A DNA stretch of 64,000 nt from Kineothrix sp. MB12-C1 (GCF_030863805.1 NZ_CP132957.1:1054001-1118000); one strand, 5' to 3'; shown: positions 53,043 through 61,637, counted from the first letter of the stretch. The notes: generated by a model from the sequence alone, not told the origin. Made by a program: numbers and translations.

Positions 53043-54104
53043 TTACTCTCCTTGCAACAGTTCAGTACCTTCTTCTCTTTCATATGCCTTGATAATCGCC
53101 TGATAGATCCCCGAGGCAATATAATCAAGGTAAATCTCATTTCTTAAAAGAGATGCTTCCTTTTCATTTGTAATATGCCCTACCTTTATACCAGCTGCCG
53201 GTATTTCCGCCTCCTGTATAACATAATCGCCTTCACCCGCAGGCTCAAGCCCGAGGGCTTTCCCCTTAATGCTTGTTACAACCTCCCGTTCCAGCAGATC
53301 CGCAAGTTCAACGCTTCCAAAGTCCGGAATGAAATAGCGCTCATTATAAACTGCCGATGTACCAAAATCCATGGTATCCTGAGATTCCCCCACTTCAATG
53401 CGTATCAGCATATCCGCTTTTACATCATTGGCAATGGAAACCCTCGTCTCTTCTTCCGGATACACATCCTCCATTCGCGTATAATACACTTTGATATCCG
53501 TAATATCTAACTTTTCCTTCAACTTCCTCGCAATTCCAAGGACCACATCTTTCTCCGCCAATCCATAGGCAGAGGCACCTGACTGTTCTTTCCCCCCTGC
53601 AGGATCGATGACTACAATCTTCTCGTGCAACTCTCCCGGGGGCAGGAATTCTATGTATAAATTATTTTCTTCCAAAATACTACGATATTCATATACTCCT
53701 GTCAATGAGAACTTTAGCATGGTTCCGCTTTCTTCACTCTCACAATAACCGAATTTTATGTTATCCCGATTTCCGGTAATCGAAGTTCTGCCATAGAAAT
53801 CGCTATAATCATTTTCGAATATTACCCACAATTCTTTTGACATATAGTAGTTCTCAATTTTGACAGCCTCAGCCTTACTCGCACCCGGCAGGGGGATACA
53901 TAGGTAATTCGCATCGCCCTCTCCCTCTCCGAAAGAGAGAGGCCCCCTCTCCTGCCCCGCTTCTCTATCCATGGTCCGCACTTCATCCTGTGCCACATCG
54001 GCAATGACCACCACCTTATGAGAGGCCATATACACAATAACCGCCATCGATACGGCTGCAAAAGCCACACTATATCCTATGGTCTTTTTCATCAGTTGCT
54101 GCAT
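53043..54104 (-). CDS. Amidase_3-like protein with altered zinc site
   Basis: 353 residues. One N-terminal membrane anchor (about 8-28) and an outside domain; residues about 165-345 have the N-acetylmuramoyl-L-alanine amidase (Amidase_3) fold: IVVIDPAGGKEQSGA, YGLAEKDVVLGIA, VYYTRMEDVYP, RVSIAND. The two zinc His of active enzymes (DPGHGG and SIHxN) are replaced: the first by Ala, the second position reads IRIEVGES. Only the Glu ligand remains. It is therefore unlikely to be a zinc amidase and may be a wall-binding or regulatory protein. Second gene of its operon. Confidence 0.8.
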   Translation of the reverse strand: MQQLMKKTIGYSVAFAAVSMAVIVYMASHKVVVIADVAQDEVRTMDREAGQERGPLSFGEGEGDANYLCIPLPGASKAEAVKIENYYMSKELWVIFENDYSDFYGRTSITGNRDNIKFGYCESEESGTMLKFSLTGVYEYRSILEENNLYIEFLPPGELHEKIVVIDPAGGKEQSGASAYGLAEKDVVLGIARKLKEKLDITDIKVYYTRMEDVYPEEETRVSIANDVKADMLIRIEVGESQDTMDFGTSAVYNERYFIPDFGSVELADLLEREVVTSIKGKALGLEPAGEGDYVIQEAEIPAAGIKVGHITNEKEASLLRNEIYLDYIASGIYQAIIKAYEREEGTELLQGE

Positions 54105-54120
54105 AACTTCTAACTCCCAT

Positions 54121-54149
54121 TAACAGCTCAGCCTTCGGCTAAACTGTTA
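54121..54149. repeat. GTAAC-type short palindrome
   Basis: TAACAGCTCAGCC / GGCTAAACTGTTA, 11 of 13 paired, three-base loop, in the gap between the methyltransferase and amidase-like genes. Confidence 0.55.
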
Positions 54150-54158
54150 CAATTCCCA

Positions 54159-55322
54159 TTATTTCTCTGCATCGGATCTTGGCTTTTTTGCCGGCTTCGG
54201 CCCCATAAACTGATAATAATAGGTCTTCATCATACCGTTATATATTTTCCTGTTCTTGTCCGCTCTTCTTCCGATATCTCTCTCCGCATTTTCATAAGAA
54301 GTAATCATATACAAAGACCATGCATCCAGCATACGGTAACGCTCACCGAGAGCCTCATATAAGATATGAAGATTCTCTTTATCCTCAAGACGCTCACCAT
54401 AAGGCGGATTGGTAATGATAAACCCATATTTTTTCCCGTGACTTAAATCTTTCACATCTCTTTTCTGGAAGTGAATCAGCTTGTCCACTCCTGCAAGCCG
54501 CGCATTCTCCCTTGCAGCCGCAACAATATCCTCATCCGCATCATAACCTTGAATATCCGTCTCTACGCTCAAATCTACCATTTCATTCGCTTCTTCAAAC
54601 GTATCATGCCAAATCTGCTTCCCTACGACGTGAGACCAATTCTCCGCAGTAAAAAAACGATGCATTCCCGGAGCCATATTAGCTGCCATCATTGCTGCTT
54701 CTATCGGGAAAGTTCCACTTCCGCAAAAAGGGTCTACAAGAATTCTGTCCGCCCTCCATGGAGTCAGCATAATAAGCGCTGCTGCCAGGTTCTCCGCAAT
54801 CGGAGCTTTCGCTGTCAGCTTACGATATCCTCTCTTATGAAGCGATTCCCCGGTTGTATCAAGGCCTATCGTCACCTCGTCTTTTAATAAGAAGACTCTT
54901 ATAGGAAAAGATTCTCCATCTTCTTCAAACCAGCTCACTCGATACACTTCCTTTAGACGGTCCACCATCGCCTTTTTCATAATGGACTGGATGTCCGAAG
55001 GGCTGAACAGCTTACTTTTTACACTGCCTGCCTTTGCCACCCAGAACTTACCATCCTTAGGAATATAATCCTCCCATGAAAGATTCTTAGTTCCCTGGAA
55101 AAGCTCCTCAAAAGTCTCCGCATGAAAGCTGCCCACTTTAATAAGTATTCGTTCCGCTGTTCTTAAAAAGATGTTCGCACGGCATACTGCCTCTTCGTCA
55201 CCAAAAAAGGTGACTCTTCCATCTTCCACATTGCTAATATCATAGCCCAAATCGATAATTTCTTTTTTCAAAACTGCTTCCAGACCAAAGTGGCATGGAG
55301 CAATCAATTCATATCTTCTCAT
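54159..55322 (-). CDS. THUMP-domain rRNA (guanine-N2)-methyltransferase family protein
   Basis: 387 residues: N-terminal ferredoxin-like/THUMP RNA-binding part (about 1-155; FLRTAERILIKVGSF) and a Rossmann methyltransferase (about 160-375) with VDPFCGSGTFPIEAA (SAM site) and the catalytic NPPYGERL. Similar to the YpsC/RlmL-N family that modifies 23S rRNA. First gene of the operon with the amidase-like, rdgB and phosphoesterase genes. Confidence 0.92.
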   Translation of the reverse strand: MRRYELIAPCHFGLEAVLKKEIIDLGYDISNVEDGRVTFFGDEEAVCRANIFLRTAERILIKVGSFHAETFEELFQGTKNLSWEDYIPKDGKFWVAKAGSVKSKLFSPSDIQSIMKKAMVDRLKEVYRVSWFEEDGESFPIRVFLLKDEVTIGLDTTGESLHKRGYRKLTAKAPIAENLAAALIMLTPWRADRILVDPFCGSGTFPIEAAMMAANMAPGMHRFFTAENWSHVVGKQIWHDTFEEANEMVDLSVETDIQGYDADEDIVAAARENARLAGVDKLIHFQKRDVKDLSHGKKYGFIITNPPYGERLEDKENLHILYEALGERYRMLDAWSLYMITSYENAERDIGRRADKNRKIYNGMMKTYYYQFMGPKPAKKPRSDAEK

Positions 55323-55347
55323 CTTATCCTCGATTCCTTAATTTATA

Positions 55348-55419
55348 GTTACTGTTCACAGCTTTGCTGCTCACAGCAGCAGAATGCACACAAAATGCAA
55401 TCGAACTGCATTTTGGCGC
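55348..55419. repeat. Intergenic repeat, copy 2 (72 nt)
   Basis: Same ordered blocks as 10432-10504 (GTTACTGTTCAC, ATGCACACAAAATG, TGCATTTTGGCGC). The second half is a perfect 9-bp hairpin CAAAATGCA / TGCATTTTG. Confidence 0.7.
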
Positions 55420-55431
55420 CTGAAGCACTCG

Positions 55432-55480
55432 CAAAATCGCATAGAAATGCCAAGATAAAGCATTTGGCATCGCGATTTTG
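55432..55480. repeat. Long nested hairpin next to repeat copy 2
   Basis: CAAAATCGC / GCGATTTTG outer stem and AATGCCAA / TTTGGCAT inner stem. It echoes the CAAAAT...ATTTTG design of the neighbouring repeat, as if a diverged tandem unit. 55323-55655 contains only such palindromes and no gene. Confidence 0.55.
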
Positions 55481-55606
55481 ACTTCGCGGAATAGCGATTG
55501 CTAATAATAACTATTTATAACAATTCAGTCCCCTCACTATTATATACGGAAAATTTGTATATGTTTTATATTAATGCCTCTTCCCACTACATGTCAATTG
55601 ATTGTT

Positions 55607-55639
55607 ATAGTTACATCTACGGTTGCGCATTGTAACTAT
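55607..55639. repeat. GTAAC-type short palindrome
   Basis: ATAGTTACA / TGTAACTAT, perfect 9-bp arms 15 bases apart, just beyond the terminator of the Asn-rich gene. Confidence 0.55.
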
Positions 55640-55655
55640 TTTTAAACAACGAAAA

Positions 55656-55690
55656 AAGCGGGCGCTATTTATATAAATAGCATCCGCTTT
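55656..55690 (-). terminator. Terminator of the Asn-rich small gene
   Basis: AAAGCGG...CCGCTTT with a fully paired GCTATTTA / TAAATAGC inside; six T follow on the minus strand. Confidence 0.85.
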
Positions 55691-55729
55691 CTTTGCCATC
55701 CGCTAAAACAAAAGCATCCTTAGCAATTA

Positions 55730-55879
55730 TTACTTTTCTGATTTGTTGTTAGAAGAGTTGTTGTTATTGCTATTTTTTTGGTTCTGATTCTGTTTGTTAC
55801 TGTTGTTGCTGTTGTTGTTATTGAACTTGCTCTCCTGACTCTGCTTGTCACTGTTCTGGTTATAATCGTTTTTAGACAT
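55730..55879 (-). CDS. 49-residue Asn/Gln/Ser-rich protein
   Basis: ATG at 55879 with a consensus AGGAGG and a terminator right behind the stop. The product is about half Asn with Ser, Lys and Gln (for example KFNNNNSNNSNKQNQNQK) and has no hydrophobic core. The composition recalls gamma-type small spore proteins, but without their repeat motif the assignment is only a guess. Monocistronic. Confidence 0.65.
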   Translation of the reverse strand: MSKNDYNQNSDKQSQESKFNNNNSNNSNKQNQNQKNSNNNNSSNNKSEK

Positions 55880-56035
55880 GTTTCATTCCTCCTGATTAAT
55901 TTTTGTTACAAGAGTAGTATGTCTGCTTCTATACAAAAGTATTCATTTACATTCATTTTCTTATGTAAGACTTTAGTACCATTTTTTTATTCAATTTGCA
56001 CAAAAATGAATTAGGACTTTGGTACTATTTTTGAC

Positions 56036-56063
56036 TTGCATTTTCCAAAATTCGTGCTATAAT
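56036..56063 (+). promoter_or_regulatory. Extended -10 promoter of a small RNA
   Basis: TTGCAT (-35) and TGCTATAAT (extended -10, hexamer at 56058-56063), 16-bp spacer. Two imperfect 18-bp direct repeats (GACTTTRGTACYATTTTT at 55969 and 56015) lie just upstream. Confidence 0.6.
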
Positions 56064-56069
56064 GACATT

Positions 56070-56175
56070 GTAAACAGAAATAACCCTTCATCATTTCTGT
56101 TTACAGACCCTTATATTAATTATTTATACTCCCCTCATGCAGAGCGTCAGACCCTTTCTGACGCTCTGTTACTTT
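56070..56175 (+). ncRNA. Candidate small noncoding RNA
   Basis: A promoter is followed at the expected start site by a perfect 12-bp hairpin (TGTAAACAGAAA 56069-56080 / TTTCTGTTTACA 56094-56105), an unpaired stretch, and a perfect 12-bp terminator stem (CAGAGCGTCAGA 56140-56151 / TCTGACGCTCTG 56157-56168) with TTACTTTTTATTT. There is no ORF with a ribosome site between them. The terminator has a T-tract only in this direction. No known RNA family is recognised. Confidence 0.55.
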
Positions 56176-56179
56176 TTAT

Positions 56180-56629
56180 TTACCGAATTCTATTTTGAAA
56201 AATACGAACAACCATAACCACACATAAAACAGGAAGAAAAATGGGAAGAAGCACAGATACGACAGAGCCAATAATACCAATAATAAAAATTACTACTATA
56301 ACAGCCAAAAGGACAAATAACCAGACAGGCATGCGATAGATACCGCTGCCGAATCCTCCTTTTTCCTTTTCATCAGCACCTTCTTCATATACTTCGTCAT
56401 ATTCCTGGTACCCGCTGCCCGTTCCTTCCCGCTTCTTCGCTTCTAGAATCGTCTTAGCCAGCAGCCTCGGATCGCCAAGACTTTCTATGACTTCCTCCTC
56501 ACTCGTTCCCAGCCTGATCTGTACATCGATATAGTCCTGATAATACCTTATATTTTCATTTACAGAGCTGCTGCTCAGATTTCCGGCCAGTGCCATCTGC
56601 AAAGTCTCAATAAATTCTTTTCTCGTCAT
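56180..56629 (-). CDS. DUF1700/HAAS-type membrane protein
   Basis: 149 residues. N-terminal helical domain MTRKEFIETLQMAL...YYQDYIDVQIRLGTSEEEVIESLGDP (about 1-65), an acidic linker, then two closely spaced membrane helices (about 98-140). Such proteins often accompany PadR-type regulators, but none is adjacent here. Function unknown. Confidence 0.8.
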   Translation of the reverse strand: MTRKEFIETLQMALAGNLSSSSVNENIRYYQDYIDVQIRLGTSEEEVIESLGDPRLLAKTILEAKKREGTGSGYQEYDEVYEEGADEKEKGGFGSGIYRMPVWLFVLLAVIVVIFIIGIIGSVVSVLLPIFLPVLCVVMVVRIFQNRIR

Positions 56630-56697
56630 CGTTTCTCACTCCGCTAAAAGTATTCCATTTGTTTCTTTTATTATTCTATAGAATTCTATAAAACAAA

Positions 56698-56734
56698 AAA
56701 ATCTCCACATCACATTTATGATAATGGAGATTTT
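56698..56734 (-). terminator. Terminator of the cellobiose ABC operon
   Basis: AATCTCCA / TGGAGATT stem with partly paired interior and, on the minus strand, seven T after it; the following sequence contains ATTCTATAGAAT. Confidence 0.8.
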
Positions 56735-56789
56735 TCATTTCGTCAAATTACATTTTTATTAAAAATATCTATCTTTTATATAAAGCTAA

Positions 56790-57674
56790 TTACTCTTTAA
56801 CACCGCCAAGGGCCACGCCGGCAATGATATATTTCGACAGGATAAAGTATACGATAAATATTGGCAGTATCGTAATAACGAGTCCCACATAGATAATACC
56901 ATAATCAGTTCGGAAACGCTCTCCCCTCATTAACTGAACGAACATCGGAAGTGTATATAATTTCTGTGAGGACAGCAGCATGGAAGGCGTATAGAAGTTA
57001 TTCCATGAAGCGATAAATACGAAAATTGCCTGAGTCGCAACAGCAGGCTTCATAAGAGGCACTGCAACCGTATTAAAGGTTCTGAATTCCGGGGAACCAT
57101 CAATTCTGGCCGCATCGATAATCTCTAGCGGCAGAGCGCTTAACATATATTGCCTCATAAAAAATACCGTTGCCGGAGCTGCAATCGCGGGTACGATAAG
57201 GGGCATATAATTATTACTGAATCCCAACTGATACATAAAACGGAAAAAGCCTACAGAAGATACCTGTGTCGGAATCATCATAATTGCCATAATAAATGCC
57301 CATGCAAACTGGCTGCCTTTGAATTTATAAACAGTTACACCATATGCGGTAGCCGTGGAAAAGTATACCGACAAAACAGTACTTAAGCCTGCAATTATAC
57401 AGCTATTTACCATATAGCGATATAACGGTACGTTTTGATTCGTCTGGTAAAGCAGCTTCTGGACATTCTCCATAATATGGGTGGAAGGAATAACGGAAAA
57501 TGCCATCTGTATATCGGTGCTGGACCTTGTTGCATTAACGAGCATAATCCAGAAAGGAATCAAACTTAAGAAGCAAAGAAAAATACAAACGATATTTCTG
57601 AAAATAGATGCTGCCAGCACTCTTCCATGAGCACCATCCTTCACTTTGACTTCGCGTGCATCATTTGCTGCCAT
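56790..57674 (-). CDS. CUT1 sugar ABC permease (MalG type), cellobiose locus
   Basis: 294 residues, six helices, EAA loop IIDAARIDGSPEFRTFNTVAVP. Overlaps the upstream permease by 14 bases, so the two are coupled. The operon has no ATPase gene. Expected to import cellobiose or cellodextrins for the divergent phosphorylase. Confidence 0.93.
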   Translation of the reverse strand: MAANDAREVKVKDGAHGRVLAASIFRNIVCIFLCFLSLIPFWIMLVNATRSSTDIQMAFSVIPSTHIMENVQKLLYQTNQNVPLYRYMVNSCIIAGLSTVLSVYFSTATAYGVTVYKFKGSQFAWAFIMAIMMIPTQVSSVGFFRFMYQLGFSNNYMPLIVPAIAAPATVFFMRQYMLSALPLEIIDAARIDGSPEFRTFNTVAVPLMKPAVATQAIFVFIASWNNFYTPSMLLSSQKLYTLPMFVQLMRGERFRTDYGIIYVGLVITILPIFIVYFILSKYIIAGVALGGVKE

Positions 57675-58692
57675 ATTGCTTTCCCTCCTTTCTTGCTAAT
57701 TCTTTGCGTACTGCTTTATGTTGCTTCTTCTCCAAGATCGCATCCTTATCACGCATAATATAGAAAAGAATGAGGCTGAAGAACAAGGTGACAACAAACA
57801 ACACCACAGAAGTCGCTGAGGCCTTACCCATCTGTCTCGCCCCCGTAAACGCTAATTCCCGCATGTACATCGTAATCGTTCGCGTTGCATAATCAGGATC
57901 ACCATATCCGCTCGTCGTAAGCAGTTTAGGAATATCGAACATCTGCAGGCCACCAATCGCGGAGTTAACTAGTGTAAACAACAGGATAGGACGGAGTAAC
58001 GGCAATGTAATCTTTTTGAATATCTGAAAGTTGGAAGCGCCATCCACCCTTGCCGCTTCGAAAAGCGATGGACTGATTCCCAACACACCGGCGGTCAGTA
58101 CGACCATCGTATTTCCATACCACATCCAGAAATTAATAAAGGAAATGATTCCTCTTGTCGCCCATCTATTCTTAAAAAACCGAAACGGCTGATCCAAAAT
58201 GCCGAGCTGCATGAGAAACTGATTCACTGGTCCGTTAGGATCATTGAACAAGCTATAGAACAATACCGAAATAGTAGCCGCCGTAATAATATTAGGCATG
58301 AAGGTCATAATCTTATATGCGCCCTGTGCCCTTAACTTCACTCGCGTGTCCGTAAACCACACCGCAAGCAGAAGTGCCAGAAGTATCTGGGGAATGAAAT
58401 TCATCAGCCACATAATAATCGTATTCCACAAAGACTGAAAGGTATAAGTTCCGAATAACGTACCATCCTTGCTGATAAACACCGTCTTAAAATTCTCGAA
58501 TCCATTAAATACAGGCCCAACTTCCACGTTAAACATCGTATCGATATAATTCTCACAAAAGGCCAGACCAATCGTATATATTAGCGGCCAAAACTGAAAT
58601 ATTGCAAACACAATAAAAAATGGAGCAATAAAGTAGTAACCGTATCTACCATATTCCACTGTCTTGTGTTTTTTCTTTGCAGGCTTTGCCAT
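57661..58692 (-). CDS. CUT1 sugar ABC permease (MalF type), cellobiose locus
   Basis: About 343 residues from the ATG at 58692; an ATG at 58746 is possible, while a TTG at 58803 would place a hairpin inside the gene. Lys-rich N-terminus (MAKPAKKKHKTVEYGRYG), six main helices and the EAA loop FEAARVDGASNFQIFKKITLP. Second gene after the binding protein. Confidence 0.9.
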   Translation of the reverse strand: MAKPAKKKHKTVEYGRYGYYFIAPFFIVFAIFQFWPLIYTIGLAFCENYIDTMFNVEVGPVFNGFENFKTVFISKDGTLFGTYTFQSLWNTIIMWLMNFIPQILLALLLAVWFTDTRVKLRAQGAYKIMTFMPNIITAATISVLFYSLFNDPNGPVNQFLMQLGILDQPFRFFKNRWATRGIISFINFWMWYGNTMVVLTAGVLGISPSLFEAARVDGASNFQIFKKITLPLLRPILLFTLVNSAIGGLQMFDIPKLLTTSGYGDPDYATRTITMYMRELAFTGARQMGKASATSVVLFVVTLFFSLILFYIMRDKDAILEKKQHKAVRKELARKEGKQYGSK

Positions 58693-58768
58693 TATTTTCA
58701 CATCCTCTTCTTTGTCAAATATCCATCCCTTTATTTCGATAGGCATTCTTACATTGCCCCTATAATAT

Positions 58769-58796
58769 CTGTACCGGCCCGATAGAGCCGGTACAG
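58769..58796 (-). other. Intercistronic hairpin between binding protein and permease
   Basis: CTGTACCGGC / GCCGGTACAG, a perfect 10-bp stem, 19 bases past the binding-protein stop, without a T-tract. Same placement as the hairpin at 29431-29477 in the other sugar operon. Confidence 0.7.
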
Positions 58797-58814
58797 AGTT
58801 CAAATATAATTTCT

Positions 58815-60197
58815 TTATTCTACTGTTACAGCCGGATAAGCTTCTGCCACTGCCGTTTTGAAGTCAGCAACTGCCGTGTCCTTATCTTTGTTTCCCAATG
58901 AATATTCTATTACCTGTGTATCCAACAACGCATTTACTTTCTGGTCATATGCGCTCATCCAAGATACGTCTACATCTTCTGCAAGAGGTGAGAAGATAGA
59001 AATGAAATCCTGTCCCCCAAGGAAGTCATAGGAACCTTTGCCTGCATCCGACAAAGTTTTCATAGCCGCCTTATTGTTCACATAATCGAGAGTTTCCTCT
59101 GACATCTTTGTCATAATCTCTGTATCAGTGCAAAGGGCTTTCATAATCTTTCCTGCCAGTTCTTTATCGGAACAGCCTGCTGTCGCTCCAAGCCAAGTTC
59201 CTCCCCAATAGTAAGGAGCCGGTCCCTGTGCCATATTCCAAAGTCCATAAGTTCCTTCTCCAACTGCCTCACCGCCGCAATTCGCTTTGATGGTCCAATG
59301 TAGGAACCACGTACATCCGAAATAACCGAATACAGAATCACTGGAAGGGCCTGCGTTCCATTCTTCACTCCACTGAGTAGTCTTCTGGGTCAAATCTTCC
59401 GTCTCCAATACCTTAACAATATCCATATATTCGAGCATTGCATCGTCCATATGGAAAACACCTTCTTTATCCACCCATGGCTGGGTCTTATTGGATAGGA
59501 ATGCGTTCACTACGTCACCGTTTGAGGAAAGCATTCTCGTTGCATCGCCGGACTTCTCTTTAATTTCCCTTGCTGTATCGAGGAAAGCTTCCCACGTGCC
59601 AATCTTAGCTTGCATTTCTTCCGGAGAAGTTACACCGAGATATTTCTCAGCCAGGTCTGTTCTATAGATAAAGGATCCAGGACAGCTCTGCCAGGAAAGA
59701 CCTTTTAAGGAATTATCTCTTTGATCCGTTGCGATGGTCAATGTATAAGGATACATTTGCGCAAGGTCTTCATCGGTAATACCCAAATCAGTAACAGGAA
59801 GCGTATAATCACTATTGGTATACTTCATAATATAAGCCGCCTCAAAAGCAATCAAGTCCGGATAATCCGGTGCATCGGGTGTTTGCAATAACTGATCCAC
59901 CTTCTCTTGATATACCGAATCATCCCCTACATTTACATATTCAATTCTGTCTGCAATTTCCGGATATGCATCATATACATACTGCAATCTTTCGCCAAGT
60001 TCCGTATTCCATGAATAAATATAGAACTTATCCGTAGACGTTTCCCCGCCCTCCGCAGGTACTTCTTCCTTTACTGCCTCCGCCTTTTCCTCTGCCGGAG
60101 CTTCTGTAGTTGCTGTCGGTGCACTTTGGCCACAGCCTGCCAGCAAGCCGGCAACCATAGTCAGTGAAAGTAAAGCACTAAGCACTCTTTTCTTCAT
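58815..60197 (-). CDS. Extracellular sugar-binding lipoprotein, cellobiose locus
   Basis: 460 residues. Lipoprotein signal with lipobox LAGC (Cys22), an Ala/Glu-rich linker (about 25-55), then a MalE/CUT1-type binding domain (KFYIYSWNTELGERL; WNMAQGPAPYYWGGTWLGA). Aromatic-rich cleft regions suit an oligosaccharide. With the divergent cellobiose phosphorylase, cellobiose/cellodextrin is the likely ligand. ATG with GGGAGGAAAAG. Confidence 0.92.
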   Translation of the reverse strand: MKKRVLSALLSLTMVAGLLAGCGQSAPTATTEAPAEEKAEAVKEEVPAEGGETSTDKFYIYSWNTELGERLQYVYDAYPEIADRIEYVNVGDDSVYQEKVDQLLQTPDAPDYPDLIAFEAAYIMKYTNSDYTLPVTDLGITDEDLAQMYPYTLTIATDQRDNSLKGLSWQSCPGSFIYRTDLAEKYLGVTSPEEMQAKIGTWEAFLDTAREIKEKSGDATRMLSSNGDVVNAFLSNKTQPWVDKEGVFHMDDAMLEYMDIVKVLETEDLTQKTTQWSEEWNAGPSSDSVFGYFGCTWFLHWTIKANCGGEAVGEGTYGLWNMAQGPAPYYWGGTWLGATAGCSDKELAGKIMKALCTDTEIMTKMSEETLDYVNNKAAMKTLSDAGKGSYDFLGGQDFISIFSPLAEDVDVSWMSAYDQKVNALLDTQVIEYSLGNKDKDTAVADFKTAVAEAYPAVTVE

Positions 60198-60298
60198 TTA
60201 CTTTTCCTCCCTTTGAATTATTAATAATAGGTGTGTTGTTTGTTTGCATTTATTTAATTGCCATAGAATTAGTTTGGGTTTTCCCATGGCAACAATGC

Positions 60299-61312
60299 CT
60301 AATTTATAGTTCCCACTGATTTCCCTTCGAAAACTTCCCCTTCTACCACCACTTGCTGAATCAGCGTCGTCTTAGGATGTTCAATTAGGTCGATCAGGCA
60401 CTCTGCCGCCTTCGCCCCTACCAATTCGGTATCCTGGCGCAAAGTGGTAAGTTGTGGTTCCAGATGTCTTCCTATCCTTATTCCGTCATATCCCACTACC
60501 GATATATCTTGAGGAATGCTAAGTCCTCGCTCTTTAATAGCGTTAATTCCACCGAAACTTGCGAAGTCGTCCGGATATAAAATGCAGGTTGGCGGATTTG
60601 GTAAATCCAAAAGCTCCTGTGTCTTCTCAAAAGTAGCTTTCGTATCTCTATACGCCGCCTCTTTTATGTATTCATCCGGAATCTCCAGTTCGAGTTCTTG
60701 CGCCGTCTTATAGAAAGAAGACAAGCGGCTTTGTGTTACTGCTGAATCCATGCCGTGTATGTAGGCTATTTTACGGTGGCCTTTGTTATATACGAAAGTG
60801 AGAAGATCTCTCATTCCCTTCACATTATCAGAAATAATTGCAATTCTGTTATTAAACAAATGGTCGATGGTCACTACCGGAATATCACTTCTTACAAGAT
60901 CCATTACCTCCGGATCATAGAAATCGATGCAAGCAATTACCACTCCATCAAAGCCCCGATATCTGGCATGATCCAGATAAGACATCTTATTGTTTCTCGT
61001 CTTGCAGCAGTTGATAAAAGTCATATCATAGCCTTGCTGTTCTGCTGTTTGCTTAAAACTGTCGAGCACATAGGCGAAGTAGTCATGCTTCAAACCGCTT
61101 TGCGCATCATCAACAAAAAGTACACCCAGATTGTAAGTACGGTTTGTCTTCAATGCCTTTGCCGCAGAATTAGGAAAATACCCCATCTCTTTTGCCGTCT
61201 TCCTAATATATTCCTTCGTCTCTTCTCCAATATCGCTATGATTATTTAATGCCTTGCTTACCGTCGCTACCGATACTCCGCATGCTGCGGAAATATCTTT
61301 CATTGACACCAT
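60299..61312 (-). CDS. LacI-family regulator of the cellobiose locus
   Basis: 337 residues from the ATG at 61312 with AAGGAG; the 24 extra upstream codons to 61384 have no ribosome site. HTH with SMKDISAACGVSVATVSKAL (about 2-50) and a sugar-binding effector domain. Three operator-like ACGTTTTC sites lie in the gap to the phosphorylase, one at this gene's own start of transcription, so it likely represses both itself and the phosphorylase. A weak hairpin (60260-60293) separates it from the binding-protein gene. Confidence 0.92.
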   Translation of the reverse strand: MVSMKDISAACGVSVATVSKALNNHSDIGEETKEYIRKTAKEMGYFPNSAAKALKTNRTYNLGVLFVDDAQSGLKHDYFAYVLDSFKQTAEQQGYDMTFINCCKTRNNKMSYLDHARYRGFDGVVIACIDFYDPEVMDLVRSDIPVVTIDHLFNNRIAIISDNVKGMRDLLTFVYNKGHRKIAYIHGMDSAVTQSRLSSFYKTAQELELEIPDEYIKEAAYRDTKATFEKTQELLDLPNPPTCILYPDDFASFGGINAIKERGLSIPQDISVVGYDGIRIGRHLEPQLTTLRQDTELVGAKAAECLIDLIEHPKTTLIQQVVVEGEVFEGKSVGTIN

Positions 61313-61384
61313 ATCGTCTGCTCCTTCGAATCTCCAACCAAACAAGTAGATGCTTTGTTCTGAAGATAAGTATTTTTGATTCAC

Positions 61385-61433
61385 TTAATCGTTTTCGTAA
61401 TTCCAATATATAACACTTTTTATAATTTTTCAA
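61385..61433 (-). promoter_or_regulatory. Promoter and operator of the LacI regulator
   Basis: Minus-strand TTGAAA (61428-61433) and TATATT (61405-61410) with a 17-bp spacer; TTAATCGTTTTCGTAA (61385-61400) lies right after the -10, a position for autorepression. Confidence 0.6.
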
Positions 61434-61567
61434 TAGTTTTTTAATTTTATTTGTTTATTTTTAATATTTTGTGAGTTTTTAACAGTTTTAAGCAGTTGTT
61501 TTTTTATAGTTTTTACAATTACATTCCACGATCAGGAGTAATTCTCCCGCTCTCTCTTTACTTTCAC

Positions 61568-61637
61568 TTGACTTTTACTTAAACGTTTTCTATAATTCAA
61601 TTCTAAGAAGTACTTTTGCTATCATTTAACGTTTTCG
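61568..61637 (+). promoter_or_regulatory. Promoter and two operators of cellobiose phosphorylase
   Basis: TTGACT (61568-61573) and TATAAT (61591-61596), 17-bp spacer, with TTAAACGTTTTC filling the spacer. A second site TTTAACGTTTTCG (61625-61637) lies downstream, 46 bp away. Other parts of 61434-61567 are AT-rich with no gene. Confidence 0.75.
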
